Numbered from the stretch's first letter, positions 1 through 7,263 are shown. The stretch: DNA of 28,592 nucleotides from Scleromatobacter sp038208735 (GCA_038208735.1 JBBQYL010000045.1:1-28592), one strand, 5' to 3'. Translations and numbers: made by a program. Notes: a model not told the origin generated them from the sequence alone.

Positions 1-579
1 CGGCCCCGCCGAAGGCGGCCGGGCGGTAGCGGAACGAGGAGTCGACGTTGATCATCCAGCCGACCTGGTTCGAGTTGATCTGGCCGCTGGGAAACCACAC
101 CTTGGACCACGTCGGACCCGTGTACAGGCCGGGGAATCGGAACACCAGGTCGACGTGCGGGCGCAGCATCAGGCCGCCGCCCACGGGCGCCGCGGCGCCC
201 CCGCCGCCGCCCACGAACACACCCGCGTCCACGGCCAGCCAGTCGTTGAACGGATGCGACCACGCGCCCTCGAAGCCCGGCACGAACAGGCCGCCGCGCT
301 TGCCGGTGGCCGCGCCGTACGCGCCCGGCCCGACCCACCATTCGCCGCCCACGTTGAACAACTCGGTGAGCCCGACCAGCCCCATGCGCTCGCCCGCGGG
401 CAGGTGCACGCGCTCGCCGCTCAGGCGCACGCGCGCGTCGAGCACGCGCAGCGGCACGGTGCCGACGCTCGGATCGGGGTCGATGGACAGCGCATTCTGT
501 GCGTGCGCGCCCCCGGCGAGCAGTGCGAGCGCGCAGGCGAGGGCGACGGGCGCCAGGGCGGAGATTTCAGGACGCATGA
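1..579 (-). CDS. Secreted, probably outer-membrane beta-barrel protein of unknown function (5' part only)
   Basis: The reading frame opens at an ATG (577-579) and stays open for 193 codons to the window edge, so the C-terminus is missing. The first 27 residues form a signal peptide: a short N-terminus, an alanine/leucine core and an AHA-Q cleavage site. The mature part is rich in glycine and aromatic residues with alternating polar and nonpolar stretches (for example GGEWWVGPGAYGAATGKRGG), and includes a run of glycines near residue 120. That composition suits an outer-membrane beta-barrel or a beta-rich periplasmic protein. I do not recognise a named family. A hairpin at 630-660 separates it from dctM, so it is probably transcribed on its own. 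Confidence 0.6.
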
Positions 580-629
580 AGGGACGCAGGCCGAAAGCCG
601 CGATCTTAGCGGGACAGCGCTGCTGCCTC

Positions 630-660
630 GGAGCCAGACCCCCAATGGGGGTCCGGCCCC
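630..660 (-). terminator. Hairpin after dctM, probable transcription terminator
   Basis: Fourteen paired positions flank a three-base loop (core GACCCCC-AAT-GGGGGTC). Read as minus-strand RNA, the two imperfect positions become G-U wobbles, whereas on the plus strand they are A-C mismatches, so the structure favours minus-strand transcription. It lies just past the dctM stop at 667. There is no uridine run after it, so it may end transcription inefficiently or act as a repeat-type 3' stabiliser. Confidence 0.55.
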
Positions 661-666
661 TTCCCA

Positions 667-1989
667 TCAATGCATCAGCAGCTGCGGCAGCCACAGCGAC
701 AGCGGCGCCCAGTAGGTGACGAGGATCAGGAAGCCGATCATCGTCAGCAGCCACGGCCAGACGGCCACCGTCAGCTCCGAGATACCCATCTTGGTGATGC
801 CGGAGGCCACGTAGAGATTCAGCCCGACAGGCGGGTGGCACATGCCCACCTCCATGTTGACGGCCATCAGGATGCCCATGTGGATCGGGTTGACGCCCAG
901 CTTGCAGGCCATCGGATACAGGATGGGCGCCATGATCAGCACGATGGCCGACGGGTCCATGAAGTTGCCGGCCACCAGCAGGATGATGTTGACCAGGAAC
1001 AGGAACACGATCACGCCGAAGCCCTGCGTGGTCATCCACGAGGCCATCGCCTGCGGGATCTGCTCGGACGTCAGCAGGAACGAGAACAGCACCGCGTTCG
1101 TGATGATGTACAGCAGCATCGAGCTCATGGCGGCCGCGTTGCGCAGCACCGCGGGCACCTGCATGATCTTCATGTCCTTGTAGATGAACACGGAGATCAG
1201 GAACGAGTACACGGCGGCGATGGCCGCGGCCTCGGTCGGCGTGAACATGCCCGAGTAGATGCCCCCCACCACGATGACGATCAGGGCCAGCCCCCACGAC
1301 GCCTCGCGGAACGCATGCCAGCGCTCGCCCCACGTGGCGCGCACCATGCGCGGGTAGTCGAACTTCTTGGCGCGGCGCCAGGTGGTCACTCCGAGAAGCA
1401 GCGCCAGCACCAGGCCCGGGATCACGCCCGCGATGAACAGGTCGCCCACCGAGGCCGTGGCCACGGGTTCGCCGTTGGGGCCGGTGGCGCTCATGCCCGT
1501 GGTGGCGATGGAGAAGATCACCAGGTTGATGGACGGCGGGAACAGGATCCCCAGCGCGCCCGAAGTGGTGATGACGCCGGCCGAGAACTTCTTCGGGTAC
1601 CCCGCGGCCGTCATCGCCGGCATCATGATGGTGCCCACGGCCACGACGGTGGCCACCGACGAGCCCGAGATGGCCGCGAACATCGCGCACGCCAGCACCG
1701 CGGCCAGGCCCAGGCCGCCGTACAGGTGGCCCACCATGGTGGCGGCGAAGTGGATCATCCGTTTGGCCGCCCCCCCGTTGGTGAGGAAGTTGCCGGCCAG
1801 GATGAAGAACGGGATCGCCATGATCGGGAAGCTGTTGAGCCCCTCGAACAGCTTCAGCCCCACGCTGGCCATCGGCACGTCGCTGAGGAAGAAGAAGAAG
1901 CTCATGACCGTGAGGCCGAGCGCGATCGAGATCGGCATGCCCGTGAGCATCAGCAGCACGAGCAGCGAGAAGATGATGAGCGCGCTCAT
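667..1989 (-). CDS. dctM: TRAP transporter large permease, DctM family
   Basis: This 440-residue protein is the large membrane subunit of a tripartite ATP-independent periplasmic transporter, which couples sodium-driven (sometimes proton-driven) import to a periplasmic binding protein. It is hydrophobic throughout, with about 11-12 predicted membrane segments. Family features visible include the early NSFPIMAIPFFILAGNFL stretch and the later PPSINLVIF and HPPVGLNLYV segments. Length is typical for DctM. Its ATG overlaps the dctQ stop by four bases (ATGA), so the two subunits are translationally coupled. With dctP and dctQ it forms a complete TRAP operon facing dctSR, which points to C4-dicarboxylates as substrate. 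That substrate is inferred from context, not from the sequence of this subunit. Confidence 0.95.
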   Translation of the reverse strand: MSALIIFSLLVLLMLTGMPISIALGLTVMSFFFFLSDVPMASVGLKLFEGLNSFPIMAIPFFILAGNFLTNGGAAKRMIHFAATMVGHLYGGLGLAAVLACAMFAAISGSSVATVVAVGTIMMPAMTAAGYPKKFSAGVITTSGALGILFPPSINLVIFSIATTGMSATGPNGEPVATASVGDLFIAGVIPGLVLALLLGVTTWRRAKKFDYPRMVRATWGERWHAFREASWGLALIVIVVGGIYSGMFTPTEAAAIAAVYSFLISVFIYKDMKIMQVPAVLRNAAAMSSMLLYIITNAVLFSFLLTSEQIPQAMASWMTTQGFGVIVFLFLVNIILLVAGNFMDPSAIVLIMAPILYPMACKLGVNPIHMGILMAVNMEVGMCHPPVGLNLYVASGITKMGISELTVAVWPWLLTMIGFLILVTYWAPLSLWLPQLLMH

Positions 1990-2633
1990 TTGACGATGCT
2001 CCCTTGCGGCGTCGGCTCGTAGTTGTCGACGTCTTCGAGGCCGTCGACGTGGGCGACCTCGTGTTTCGGAAGCTCACCGGTGCGCCAGAACCTGACGAAC
2101 ACCTGGATGAAGCGGAAGCACATCAGGTACGAGGCCAGCGGAATGGCCAGGTATTCGATCCACACGGGCAACTCGAGGTCGGGCGTGGTCGCGCCCTCCG
2201 ACAGGTCGCCCACGTTGCGGCCCAGGCGGGCCAGCCAGGCGTAGTGCATGCCGTCGTCCCATACCAGCACCGCGCCCATGGTGCCGACGACGGCCGTGAA
2301 CACGATGCCGCCGAACAGGCCGAACAGCGTGAGCCAGCGCGCCTTGGCCGGTGGCAGCGCGCGCACCAGCACGTCGACGCCCACGTGGGTGCCGTGGCGC
2401 ACGCCGTAGGCGGCGCCGAACTTGGCCATCCAGATGAACATGTAGATGCACAGCTCCTGCGCCCAGCTCAGGTTGATCTTCAGCAGGAAGTCCTGGATGA
2501 AGCCGAGGGCCGGCGGGTAGTGCCACCCGGCGGCGTAGCGATGGACCACCGCCACGAAGATCAGCAGCGTCGCCGCGCCCATGAGGAACGCGATGAGCCA
2601 CTCTTCGAGGTGGTCGAGGAGTCGATTGAACAT
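1986..2633 (-). CDS. dctQ: TRAP transporter small permease, DctQ family
   Basis: This 215-residue protein is the small membrane subunit of the TRAP transporter and associates with DctM in the inner membrane. Four hydrophobic segments are visible, starting with LIAFLMGAATLLIFVAVVHR, and the conserved SWAQELCIYMFIWMAKFGAAYG region lies in the middle. I place the start at the ATG at 2631-2633 because a GAAAGG ribosome site lies at 2640-2645 and the protein begins MFNRLLDHLEEW, typical of the family. A longer open frame to 2735 would add a basic, unlikely extension. The C-terminus is longer than in minimal DctQ proteins and ends in a charged tail. The stop codon overlaps the dctM start. Confidence 0.93.
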   Translation of the reverse strand: MFNRLLDHLEEWLIAFLMGAATLLIFVAVVHRYAAGWHYPPALGFIQDFLLKINLSWAQELCIYMFIWMAKFGAAYGVRHGTHVGVDVLVRALPPAKARWLTLFGLFGGIVFTAVVGTMGAVLVWDDGMHYAWLARLGRNVGDLSEGATTPDLELPVWIEYLAIPLASYLMCFRFIQVFVRFWRTGELPKHEVAHVDGLEDVDNYEPTPQGSIVK

Positions 2634-2645
2634 CTGGGGCCTTTC

Positions 2646-2663
2646 TCGCGCCTCATGGCGCGA
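2646..2663 (-). promoter_or_regulatory. Hairpin in the dctP-dctQ gap
   Basis: A perfect 7-bp stem (TCGCGCC / GGCGCGA) with a TCAT loop fills the 46-base gap between dctP and dctQ and directly abuts the dctQ ribosome site (2640-2645). Intercistronic hairpins like this are known in transport operons to protect the upstream binding-protein transcript or to lower expression of the permeases. The structure is seen directly; the role is inferred. Confidence 0.5.
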
Positions 2664-2679
2664 TGGGCGGAGCGAAGGA

Positions 2680-3693
2680 TCAGACCGGAACGAAGCCGGT
2701 GGCCTTGTAGGCCGCCGCGATCGTTTCCTTGCCAACGCGCGATTCCATGTCGTGATGGACCGACATCAGCGCCTTCTTCCACTCCAGCTCCTCGGCGGGC
2801 GCCAGCTGATAGATGGTGCACTTGCCGCTGGCGCGGATCTTCTCCAGCGCCTGCACGTTCTCGGTGGCCGCGATCGCGTTGGCGTACGTGGTGGCGTCCT
2901 TCATGCAGCCATCCAGCGTGGTGCGGACGTCGGTCGGCAGGCCGTCCCAGAACTTCTTGTTGACGATGGCCGCGTAGGCCAGGTGGCCGTGGTTGGACAG
3001 CGTGATGTACTTGGTGACCTCGTAGGTCTTCTGCGTGAGGAAGTTCGACGGCGTGCCCTCGGTGCCGTCGACCACGCCCGACTGCAGCGCCTGGTACAGC
3101 TCCGAGAACGCCATCACCTGCGGGATGGCGCCGAGCGCGCGCATCTGCGCGTCGAGCACCTTCGACGACTGGATGCGCATCTTCAGGCCCTTGAAGTCGG
3201 CCACGTGGTGCAGCGGGCGGTTGGCGCACATCTGGTGGAAGCCGTTGTCCCAGAAGGCCATGCCGCGGACGCCCTTGGGCTCGAGCTTGGCGAACAGGTC
3301 CTTGCCCAGCTGGCCTTCGGTGATGCCCTTGAAGGCGGCGGTGTCCTTGAACAGGAAGGGCAGGTCGAACACCTCGAATTCCTTGGCGCCCAGCGGGCCG
3401 AACTTCGACAGCGACGGCGCCAGCATCTGCACGGAGCCCAGCTGCAGCGCCTCCATTTCTTCCTTGTCCTTGTACAGCTGGCTGTTCGGGTAGACCTCCA
3501 CCTTCACCTTGCCACCGGTGCGCTGCTCGGCCAGCTCCTTGAAGCGCTGCGCGCCCTTGCCCTTGGGGGTATCCGGGGCGACGACGTGGCTGAACTTGAT
3601 CACGATGGGGGCCTGGGCGCGCGCGCTGCCGAAGCCGACCGTGGCGAGCGCGGCGGCGGCGCCGAGAACCTGGCGGCGGGAAGTGGTGTTCAT
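2680..3693 (-). CDS. dctP: TRAP transporter periplasmic substrate-binding protein, DctP family
   Basis: This 337-residue protein captures substrate in the periplasm and delivers it to DctQM. Residues 1-27 are an export signal with a twin-arginine-like TSRRQVLG start and an ARA-QA cleavage site, so Tat export is possible. The mature protein shows DctP hallmarks: KFSHVVAPDTPKGKGA at its N-terminus, the LPFLF segment, GLKMRI with the arginine that normally pairs with a carboxylate, and the GVVDGTEGTPSNF segment. The ATG is preceded by an AGGAGA ribosome site five bases away. It is the first gene of the operon and is transcribed away from dctS. A C4-dicarboxylate substrate is likely, but any organic acid in this family is possible. 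Confidence 0.94.
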   Translation of the reverse strand: MNTTSRRQVLGAAAALATVGFGSARAQAPIVIKFSHVVAPDTPKGKGAQRFKELAEQRTGGKVKVEVYPNSQLYKDKEEMEALQLGSVQMLAPSLSKFGPLGAKEFEVFDLPFLFKDTAAFKGITEGQLGKDLFAKLEPKGVRGMAFWDNGFHQMCANRPLHHVADFKGLKMRIQSSKVLDAQMRALGAIPQVMAFSELYQALQSGVVDGTEGTPSNFLTQKTYEVTKYITLSNHGHLAYAAIVNKKFWDGLPTDVRTTLDGCMKDATTYANAIAATENVQALEKIRASGKCTIYQLAPAEELEWKKALMSVHHDMESRVGKETIAAAYKATGFVPV

Positions 3694-3890
3694 GCGTGTC
3701 TCCTGAGAATCGTTTGAAGTTCGTCGTCGAATTCAGCCTGGCGCAAGCCTGGGCGGCGCGCACGCCGGGGGCCGGTGGCGTTCGAGTCGGGCGATTGTCG
3801 ACAGCGCATGGACGCGCTGCAAATTGTGGACTCCCACATGAGCCCGGCCAAGGCGTCCTTCGAGCCCGGGCAACGACATAGACTCGCGCC
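3694..3890. promoter_or_regulatory. Divergent dctP/dctS promoter region with candidate operator
   Basis: This 197-base gap must hold both promoters. It contains the inverted repeat TGTGG-ACTC-CCACA (3825-3838) and the palindrome TGTCGACA (3796-3803), either of which could bind the LuxR-type regulator DctR. I see no sigma-54 (-24/-12) element, as expected because DctR here lacks an AAA+ domain. The assignment as a DctR site rests on position and symmetry only. Confidence 0.4.
3879..3884 (+). promoter_or_regulatory. Candidate -10 element of dctS, six bases from the start codon
   Basis: The hexamer TAGACT ends exactly six bases before the dctS ATG at 3891. No Shine-Dalgarno sequence lies between, so transcription would begin at or next to the A of ATG, giving a leaderless message. 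No clear -35 hexamer is present. Confidence 0.35.
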
Positions 3891-5915
3891 ATGCTTCCTG
3901 CCCTGACGCAGCCCCCCAGCGTGATGCCCGGCGCGCCCGCGAGTCGCGCGTGGGCCCGCACGCTCGCGCGCCGCGGCGCGTGGTGGTGGGTGCCGCTCGT
4001 GTTGTCGGTGCTGTTCACGGTGTCGGTGGCCATCTGGCTGCAGTTGTCCGATCGCGCCGACATGGAGTCGCGCCAGCGCCAGCTGATCACCGACTCGCTG
4101 TCGCTCGAAAGCCAGATCACCGATCGCGTGGGCGAGGAGCAGGTGCAGGTCAACGAGCTCGCGCGCAGCTTCGACGTCTCGCAGCCGCCCGAGGCGCTGG
4201 CCAGGCAGGAGGCCGTGACCGACGGTCTCGCGCGCCTGTGGCAAAGCATCAGCTGGGTGGACGCCGACACGCGCCTGCGCGTGGTCGTGCCCGAGGGCAT
4301 CGGCATCTCCGAGCGGCCGGGCCTCAGCGCGCACCTGAGCGCGCCGCTGCGCGACGCTTTCGGCCGCCCCGCCGGCCATTTCGTGGTGCGCTACGCGCCG
4401 GCCGTGCTGCTGCGCCAGACGGTGCCGTGGTGGCTCGCGCACGAGTACGACGTGCGCCTGGTCGACGGCTACGGGCAGGTGGTGGCCGACCCGCTCAACA
4501 GCGGCGACCACGAGGCGCCGCCGGAGGAATCGCATCGCCACAGCCTCGAGCCCGCGATGCCCGACACGTACCTCGAGCTGTCGTTGCACGAGTCGCTGCG
4601 GCCGTGGTGGCTGCGCCTGCCCATCGTGCTGATGGGCGTGTTCCTGGCGCTGATCGGCGTGGCCACCGCGTTGCTGCGCTGGCAGGTCAACGAGGTGCTG
4701 CGCACGCAGGCCGCGCTGCGCACCGAGGCCGCGTGGCGCCAGGCGATGGAGGACTCGCTGACGGTGGGCCTGCGCGCGCGCGACACCGACGGCACGCTGG
4801 TGTACGTCAACCGCGCCTTCTGCGACCTGGTGGGCTTTCCGCCCGAGGAGCTCATCGGCCGCGCCACGCCCATGCCCTACTGGCCGCCCGACGCCATCGC
4901 CGACAGCATGTCGCGCCACCTGCGCAACATGGCCGGCGGCGCGCCGCGCGACGGCTACGAGGCGCGCTGGGTGCGCAAGGACGGTCGCCCGATCGACGTG
5001 ATGCTCTACGAGGCGCCGCTGGTCGATTCCAGCGGCCGCCACATCGGCTGGATGGGCTCCATCCTCGACATCACCGAACGCAAGCGGCTCGAGGAACGCG
5101 AGCGCCACCAGACCGACTCGATGGCCCACCAGGCACGGCTGACGATGCTGGGCGAGGTGGCCTCCGCGCTCGCGCACCAGCTCAACCAGCCGCTCACCTC
5201 CATCACCGGCTACGCCGCGGGCGTGAAACGCCTGCTGGAGCGCGCGGGTCAGCCCGATGCGCGCCTCGTGGACGCGATGACGCGCCTGGGCGACCAGGCC
5301 GCCGAGGCCGGCCGCATCGTCAAGCGCATCCGCGAGTTCCTCACGCGCCGCAGTCCGCAGCGCGAGACCATGGATCTCGGCGACATCGCGCACCGCGCGC
5401 TGGCGCTTCTGGCGCGCGAACTGCGCCGGCTGCAGCTGCACGTGGAGTGGGCCGTGGCGCCGGGGCTGTCCAAGGTCGACGCCGACCCGGTGCTGGTCGA
5501 GCAGGTGGTGCTCAACCTGGTGCGCAACGCCTGCGACGAGATGGCCGGCGTGCCCGCCTCCCAACGCCGCCTGCGCGTGAGCATCTCGCGCGCGGGCACC
5601 AGCGCGAGGCCTGGCGCGAGCGACACCGACGGTTTCCTGCGGCTCGACGTCGAAGACGCCGGCCCGGGCTTGCGCGGTCGCACGGTCGAACAGCTCGTGA
5701 CGCCGTTCTATTCCACCAAGCCCGACGGCATGGGCATGGGTCTGGCCATCTGCCGCTCCATCATCGAGGCCCACCACGGCGCCTTCGACGCCACCGACAG
5801 CGCCTGGGGCGGTGCGCGCTTTTCCTTCACCTTGCCCGTGGCCGGCAGCTGGCCCGCGTCGGAGCTGTTGCCCGACGCCGCCGAGTCGACCGCGCAATCC
5901 GAGGACCGTCCATGA
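3891..5915 (+). CDS. dctS: DctS-type sensor histidine kinase
   Basis: This 674-residue inner-membrane kinase probably senses C4-dicarboxylates and phosphorylates DctR. Membrane helices lie at about residues 31-52 and 240-264 and enclose a periplasmic sensor domain of roughly 185 residues. A cytoplasmic PAS domain follows (about 285-398), ending in the typical DITERKRLEER linker. The dimerisation/phosphoacceptor helix carries His429 in SALAHQLNQPL. The ATP-binding domain shows the N box LNLVRNACDE (Asn546), VEDAGPGL and the GMGMGLAICRSI lid region, so all catalytic boxes are intact. The architecture matches Rhodobacter-type DctS. The start ATG has no ribosome site in front, and the stop overlaps dctR by four bases. 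Confidence 0.92.
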   Translation: MLPALTQPPSVMPGAPASRAWARTLARRGAWWWVPLVLSVLFTVSVAIWLQLSDRADMESRQRQLITDSLSLESQITDRVGEEQVQVNELARSFDVSQPPEALARQEAVTDGLARLWQSISWVDADTRLRVVVPEGIGISERPGLSAHLSAPLRDAFGRPAGHFVVRYAPAVLLRQTVPWWLAHEYDVRLVDGYGQVVADPLNSGDHEAPPEESHRHSLEPAMPDTYLELSLHESLRPWWLRLPIVLMGVFLALIGVATALLRWQVNEVLRTQAALRTEAAWRQAMEDSLTVGLRARDTDGTLVYVNRAFCDLVGFPPEELIGRATPMPYWPPDAIADSMSRHLRNMAGGAPRDGYEARWVRKDGRPIDVMLYEAPLVDSSGRHIGWMGSILDITERKRLEERERHQTDSMAHQARLTMLGEVASALAHQLNQPLTSITGYAAGVKRLLERAGQPDARLVDAMTRLGDQAAEAGRIVKRIREFLTRRSPQRETMDLGDIAHRALALLARELRRLQLHVEWAVAPGLSKVDADPVLVEQVVLNLVRNACDEMAGVPASQRRLRVSISRAGTSARPGASDTDGFLRLDVEDAGPGLRGRTVEQLVTPFYSTKPDGMGMGLAICRSIIEAHHGAFDATDSAWGGARFSFTLPVAGSWPASELLPDAAESTAQSEDRP

Positions 5916-6544
5916 ACGCCACTTCGCTTGCCCACCGCCCGCCCGAACCGATGGTCCACCTCGTCGACGACGAGGCCCCGGTGCGCGACGCCCTCAGCTT
6001 CCTGTTCCAGTCGCACGGCCTCGCGGTGCGCTCGTATCCCAGCGGCCCCGAGTTCCTCGACGCCGCCGACGAAGCGCCGCTGGCCGGCTGCATCCTGCTG
6101 GACGTGCGCATGGAGCCGATGTCGGGCCTGCAGGTGCACGACGCGCTGGTGGCGCGCGGCAGCGGCGTGCCGGTCATCTTCCTCACGGGCCACGGCGACA
6201 TCCCGATGGCGGTGGAGGCGTTGAAGAAGGGCGCGTTCGACTTCGTCGAGAAGCCCTCGGGCGACGTGGCGCTGGTGGAGCGCGTCACGCGCGCGCTGGC
6301 GGTGGACGCGGCACGCCAGGCCGCCGATTCGAAGGACGACGAGACCGCCGCGCGCCTGGCCAGCCTGTCGGAGCGCGAGCGAGAGGTGATGCAGCGCGTG
6401 GCTGCCGGCAAGCTGAACAAGGTGATCGCCGACGAGCTTTGCATCTCGGTGCGCACGGTGGAGGTGCATCGCGCGCGCGTGTTCGGCAAGCTGGGCGTGC
6501 GATCGGCCGCCGAGGTGGCGACGCTGCTGGCGCGGGGACGCTGA
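5912..6544 (+). CDS. dctR: DctR-type response regulator (FixJ/LuxR family)
   Basis: This 210-residue regulator has an N-terminal receiver domain with the acidic pair Asp19-Asp20, phosphoacceptor Asp64 in ILLDVRMEP, Thr92 and Lys114 (VEKPSG). The C-terminal LuxR-type helix-turn-helix spans about residues 148-205 (LSEREREVMQRVAAGKLNK, then VRTVEVHRARVFGKLGV). It is of FixJ type, not the sigma-54-dependent DctD type found in rhizobia. The start ATG overlaps the dctS stop (ATGA), so kinase and regulator are coupled. It most likely activates the divergent dctPQM operon when dicarboxylate is present. Confidence 0.92.
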   Translation: MNATSLAHRPPEPMVHLVDDEAPVRDALSFLFQSHGLAVRSYPSGPEFLDAADEAPLAGCILLDVRMEPMSGLQVHDALVARGSGVPVIFLTGHGDIPMAVEALKKGAFDFVEKPSGDVALVERVTRALAVDAARQAADSKDDETAARLASLSEREREVMQRVAAGKLNKVIADELCISVRTVEVHRARVFGKLGVRSAAEVATLLARGR

Positions 6545-6550
6545 CCTCAG

Positions 6551-6584
6551 GCGATAGAAATCGCCGATACGTGGAACCGTATCG
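6551..6584 (+). terminator. Tandem hairpins after dctR
   Basis: Two hairpins follow the dctR stop with no gap between them: GCGAT-AGAA-ATCGC (6551-6564) and CGATACG-TGGAAC-CGTATCG (6565-6584). A run of five thymines occurs at about 6599-6603, somewhat far for a classical intrinsic terminator. They probably end dctSR transcription. An operator role for the second repeat is the alternative. Confidence 0.4.
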
Positions 6585-6669
6585 ATGTCTTCTGCCTGTT
6601 TTTGCGGCGCTTGTCCGCTGCAAAGCCGCGTGCAAACCCTTCCCCCCCGACGAACCCCCCGTAATTTCC

Positions 6670-6725
6670 GGGCATTTCGTGGCGCGCGGGTACCGCACCA
6701 CCTATGCAAATTTCGTGAAATGCCC
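6670..6725 (+). promoter_or_regulatory. Inverted and direct repeats upstream of the CsoR-like gene
   Basis: The arms GGGCATTTC (6670-6678) and GAAATGCCC (6717-6725) are perfectly complementary over nine bases. Inside the right half lies the near-palindrome ATTTC-GT-GAAAT (6710-6721), and ATTTCGTG occurs twice (from 6674 and from 6710). The site lies 53 bases before the start codon, a fitting place for an autoregulatory operator. Binding is inferred. Confidence 0.35.
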
Positions 6726-6778
6726 ACAATGGCGGTGCGGCGGCTCCGATGGAGGGCTGCCGTTGGAGGGTCCAAAAA

Positions 6779-7069
6779 ATGTCAGTGCTTGTCGATGAAC
6801 AAAGCCGAACCGAAGTGCTCAACCGCCTCAAGCGTGCCGAAGGGCAGCTGCGAGGTATCCAGCGAATGATCGAATCCGGCCAGCCCGGCATCGACATCGC
6901 AAGCCAGCTCGTGGCGGTCCGCCGCGCGTTGGACAGTACCTATGTGCACATGACCGTCAGCCTGGTCGAGCAGGAGCTCGGCAGCCGCCTGGGCGGCGAC
7001 TCGCGCGGCCGCAAGCAGATCGGTGAAGTCCTGGGCGAATTGACGGCGTTGTTGGCCAAGGTGCGCTGA
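6779..7069 (+). CDS. CsoR/RcnR-family (DUF156) regulator lacking the usual metal ligands
   Basis: This 96-residue all-helical protein has the family pattern: VLNRLKRAEGQLRGIQRMIE at residues 13-32, then IASQLVAVRRALD at 40-52. CsoR/RcnR/FrmR proteins are tetrameric repressors that sense copper, nickel, cobalt, formaldehyde or persulfide through a conserved cysteine near position 36 and a His/Cys pair near 61-65. Here the first site is Gly37, the other two align with Leu62 and Glu66, and the protein contains no cysteine. It therefore cannot sense by the known mechanism. The ATG at 6779 is chosen over an upstream one because GGAGGG lies eight bases before it (6765-6770). It is followed by a hairpin and the sulfate transporter genes on the same strand. 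Confidence 0.85.
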   Translation: MSVLVDEQSRTEVLNRLKRAEGQLRGIQRMIESGQPGIDIASQLVAVRRALDSTYVHMTVSLVEQELGSRLGGDSRGRKQIGEVLGELTALLAKVR

Positions 7070-7075
7070 GGACGC

Positions 7076-7094
7076 CGGGCGGCATGGCCGCCCG
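7076..7094 (+). terminator. Hairpin after the CsoR-like gene
   Basis: A perfect 8-bp GC stem (CGGGCGGC / GCCGCCCG) with an ATG loop starts seven bases after the stop codon. There is no thymine run, so termination may be partial and some transcription could continue into cysT. Confidence 0.45.
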
Positions 7095-7122
7095 TGGCCT
7101 TCGCGAAAGGGAAAGTGACGCT

Positions 7123-7220
7123 TGCCCGGGCAGGGGTGCGCCGCTGCGTTGAGAGACGCCGTCTCGACATGCGGGAACCGTTGGTGCAACCAACGAAACC
7201 CGCATATGGATGCGCGCATC
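7123..7220 (+). promoter_or_regulatory. Cluster of inverted repeats in the cysT leader/promoter
   Basis: Four symmetric elements occur in under 100 bases: TGCCCGGGCA (7123-7132); GAGAC-GCC-GTCTC (7153-7165); a 37-base compound hairpin at 7169-7205; and the 12-base palindrome GATGCGCGCATC (7209-7220). The compound hairpin has an outer stem ATGCGGG/CCCGCAT, a 3x3 internal loop, an inner stem CGTTGGT/ACCAACG and a GCA loop. The set lies 44 to 141 bases before the cysT ATG. It could be an operator array for CysB or the CsoR-like protein, or a structured leader RNA. A weak promoter match (TTGGTG at 7181, CATATG at 7203) would make the hairpin an operator. Confidence 0.55.
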
Positions 7221-7263
7221 GCTTCGTTGGCGCGCCGCGGCAGGGGGCTCTACAGTGGATGAA

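Noticed and set aside
670..2022. A plus-strand frame of 450 codons opposite dctM
   Set aside because: It is rich in His, Arg, Gln and Asp without hydrophobic core or motif and is opposite a clear membrane permease.
3694..3890. A sigma-54 promoter for dctPQM, prompted by rpoN in the same window
   Set aside because: No -24/-12 pair (GG and GC ten bases apart in proper context) stands out, and DctR lacks the AAA+ domain that sigma-54 needs.
3690..5897. A minus-strand open frame of 735 codons opposite dctS
   Set aside because: It has the same low-complexity shadow composition and lies antisense to an intact sensor kinase.
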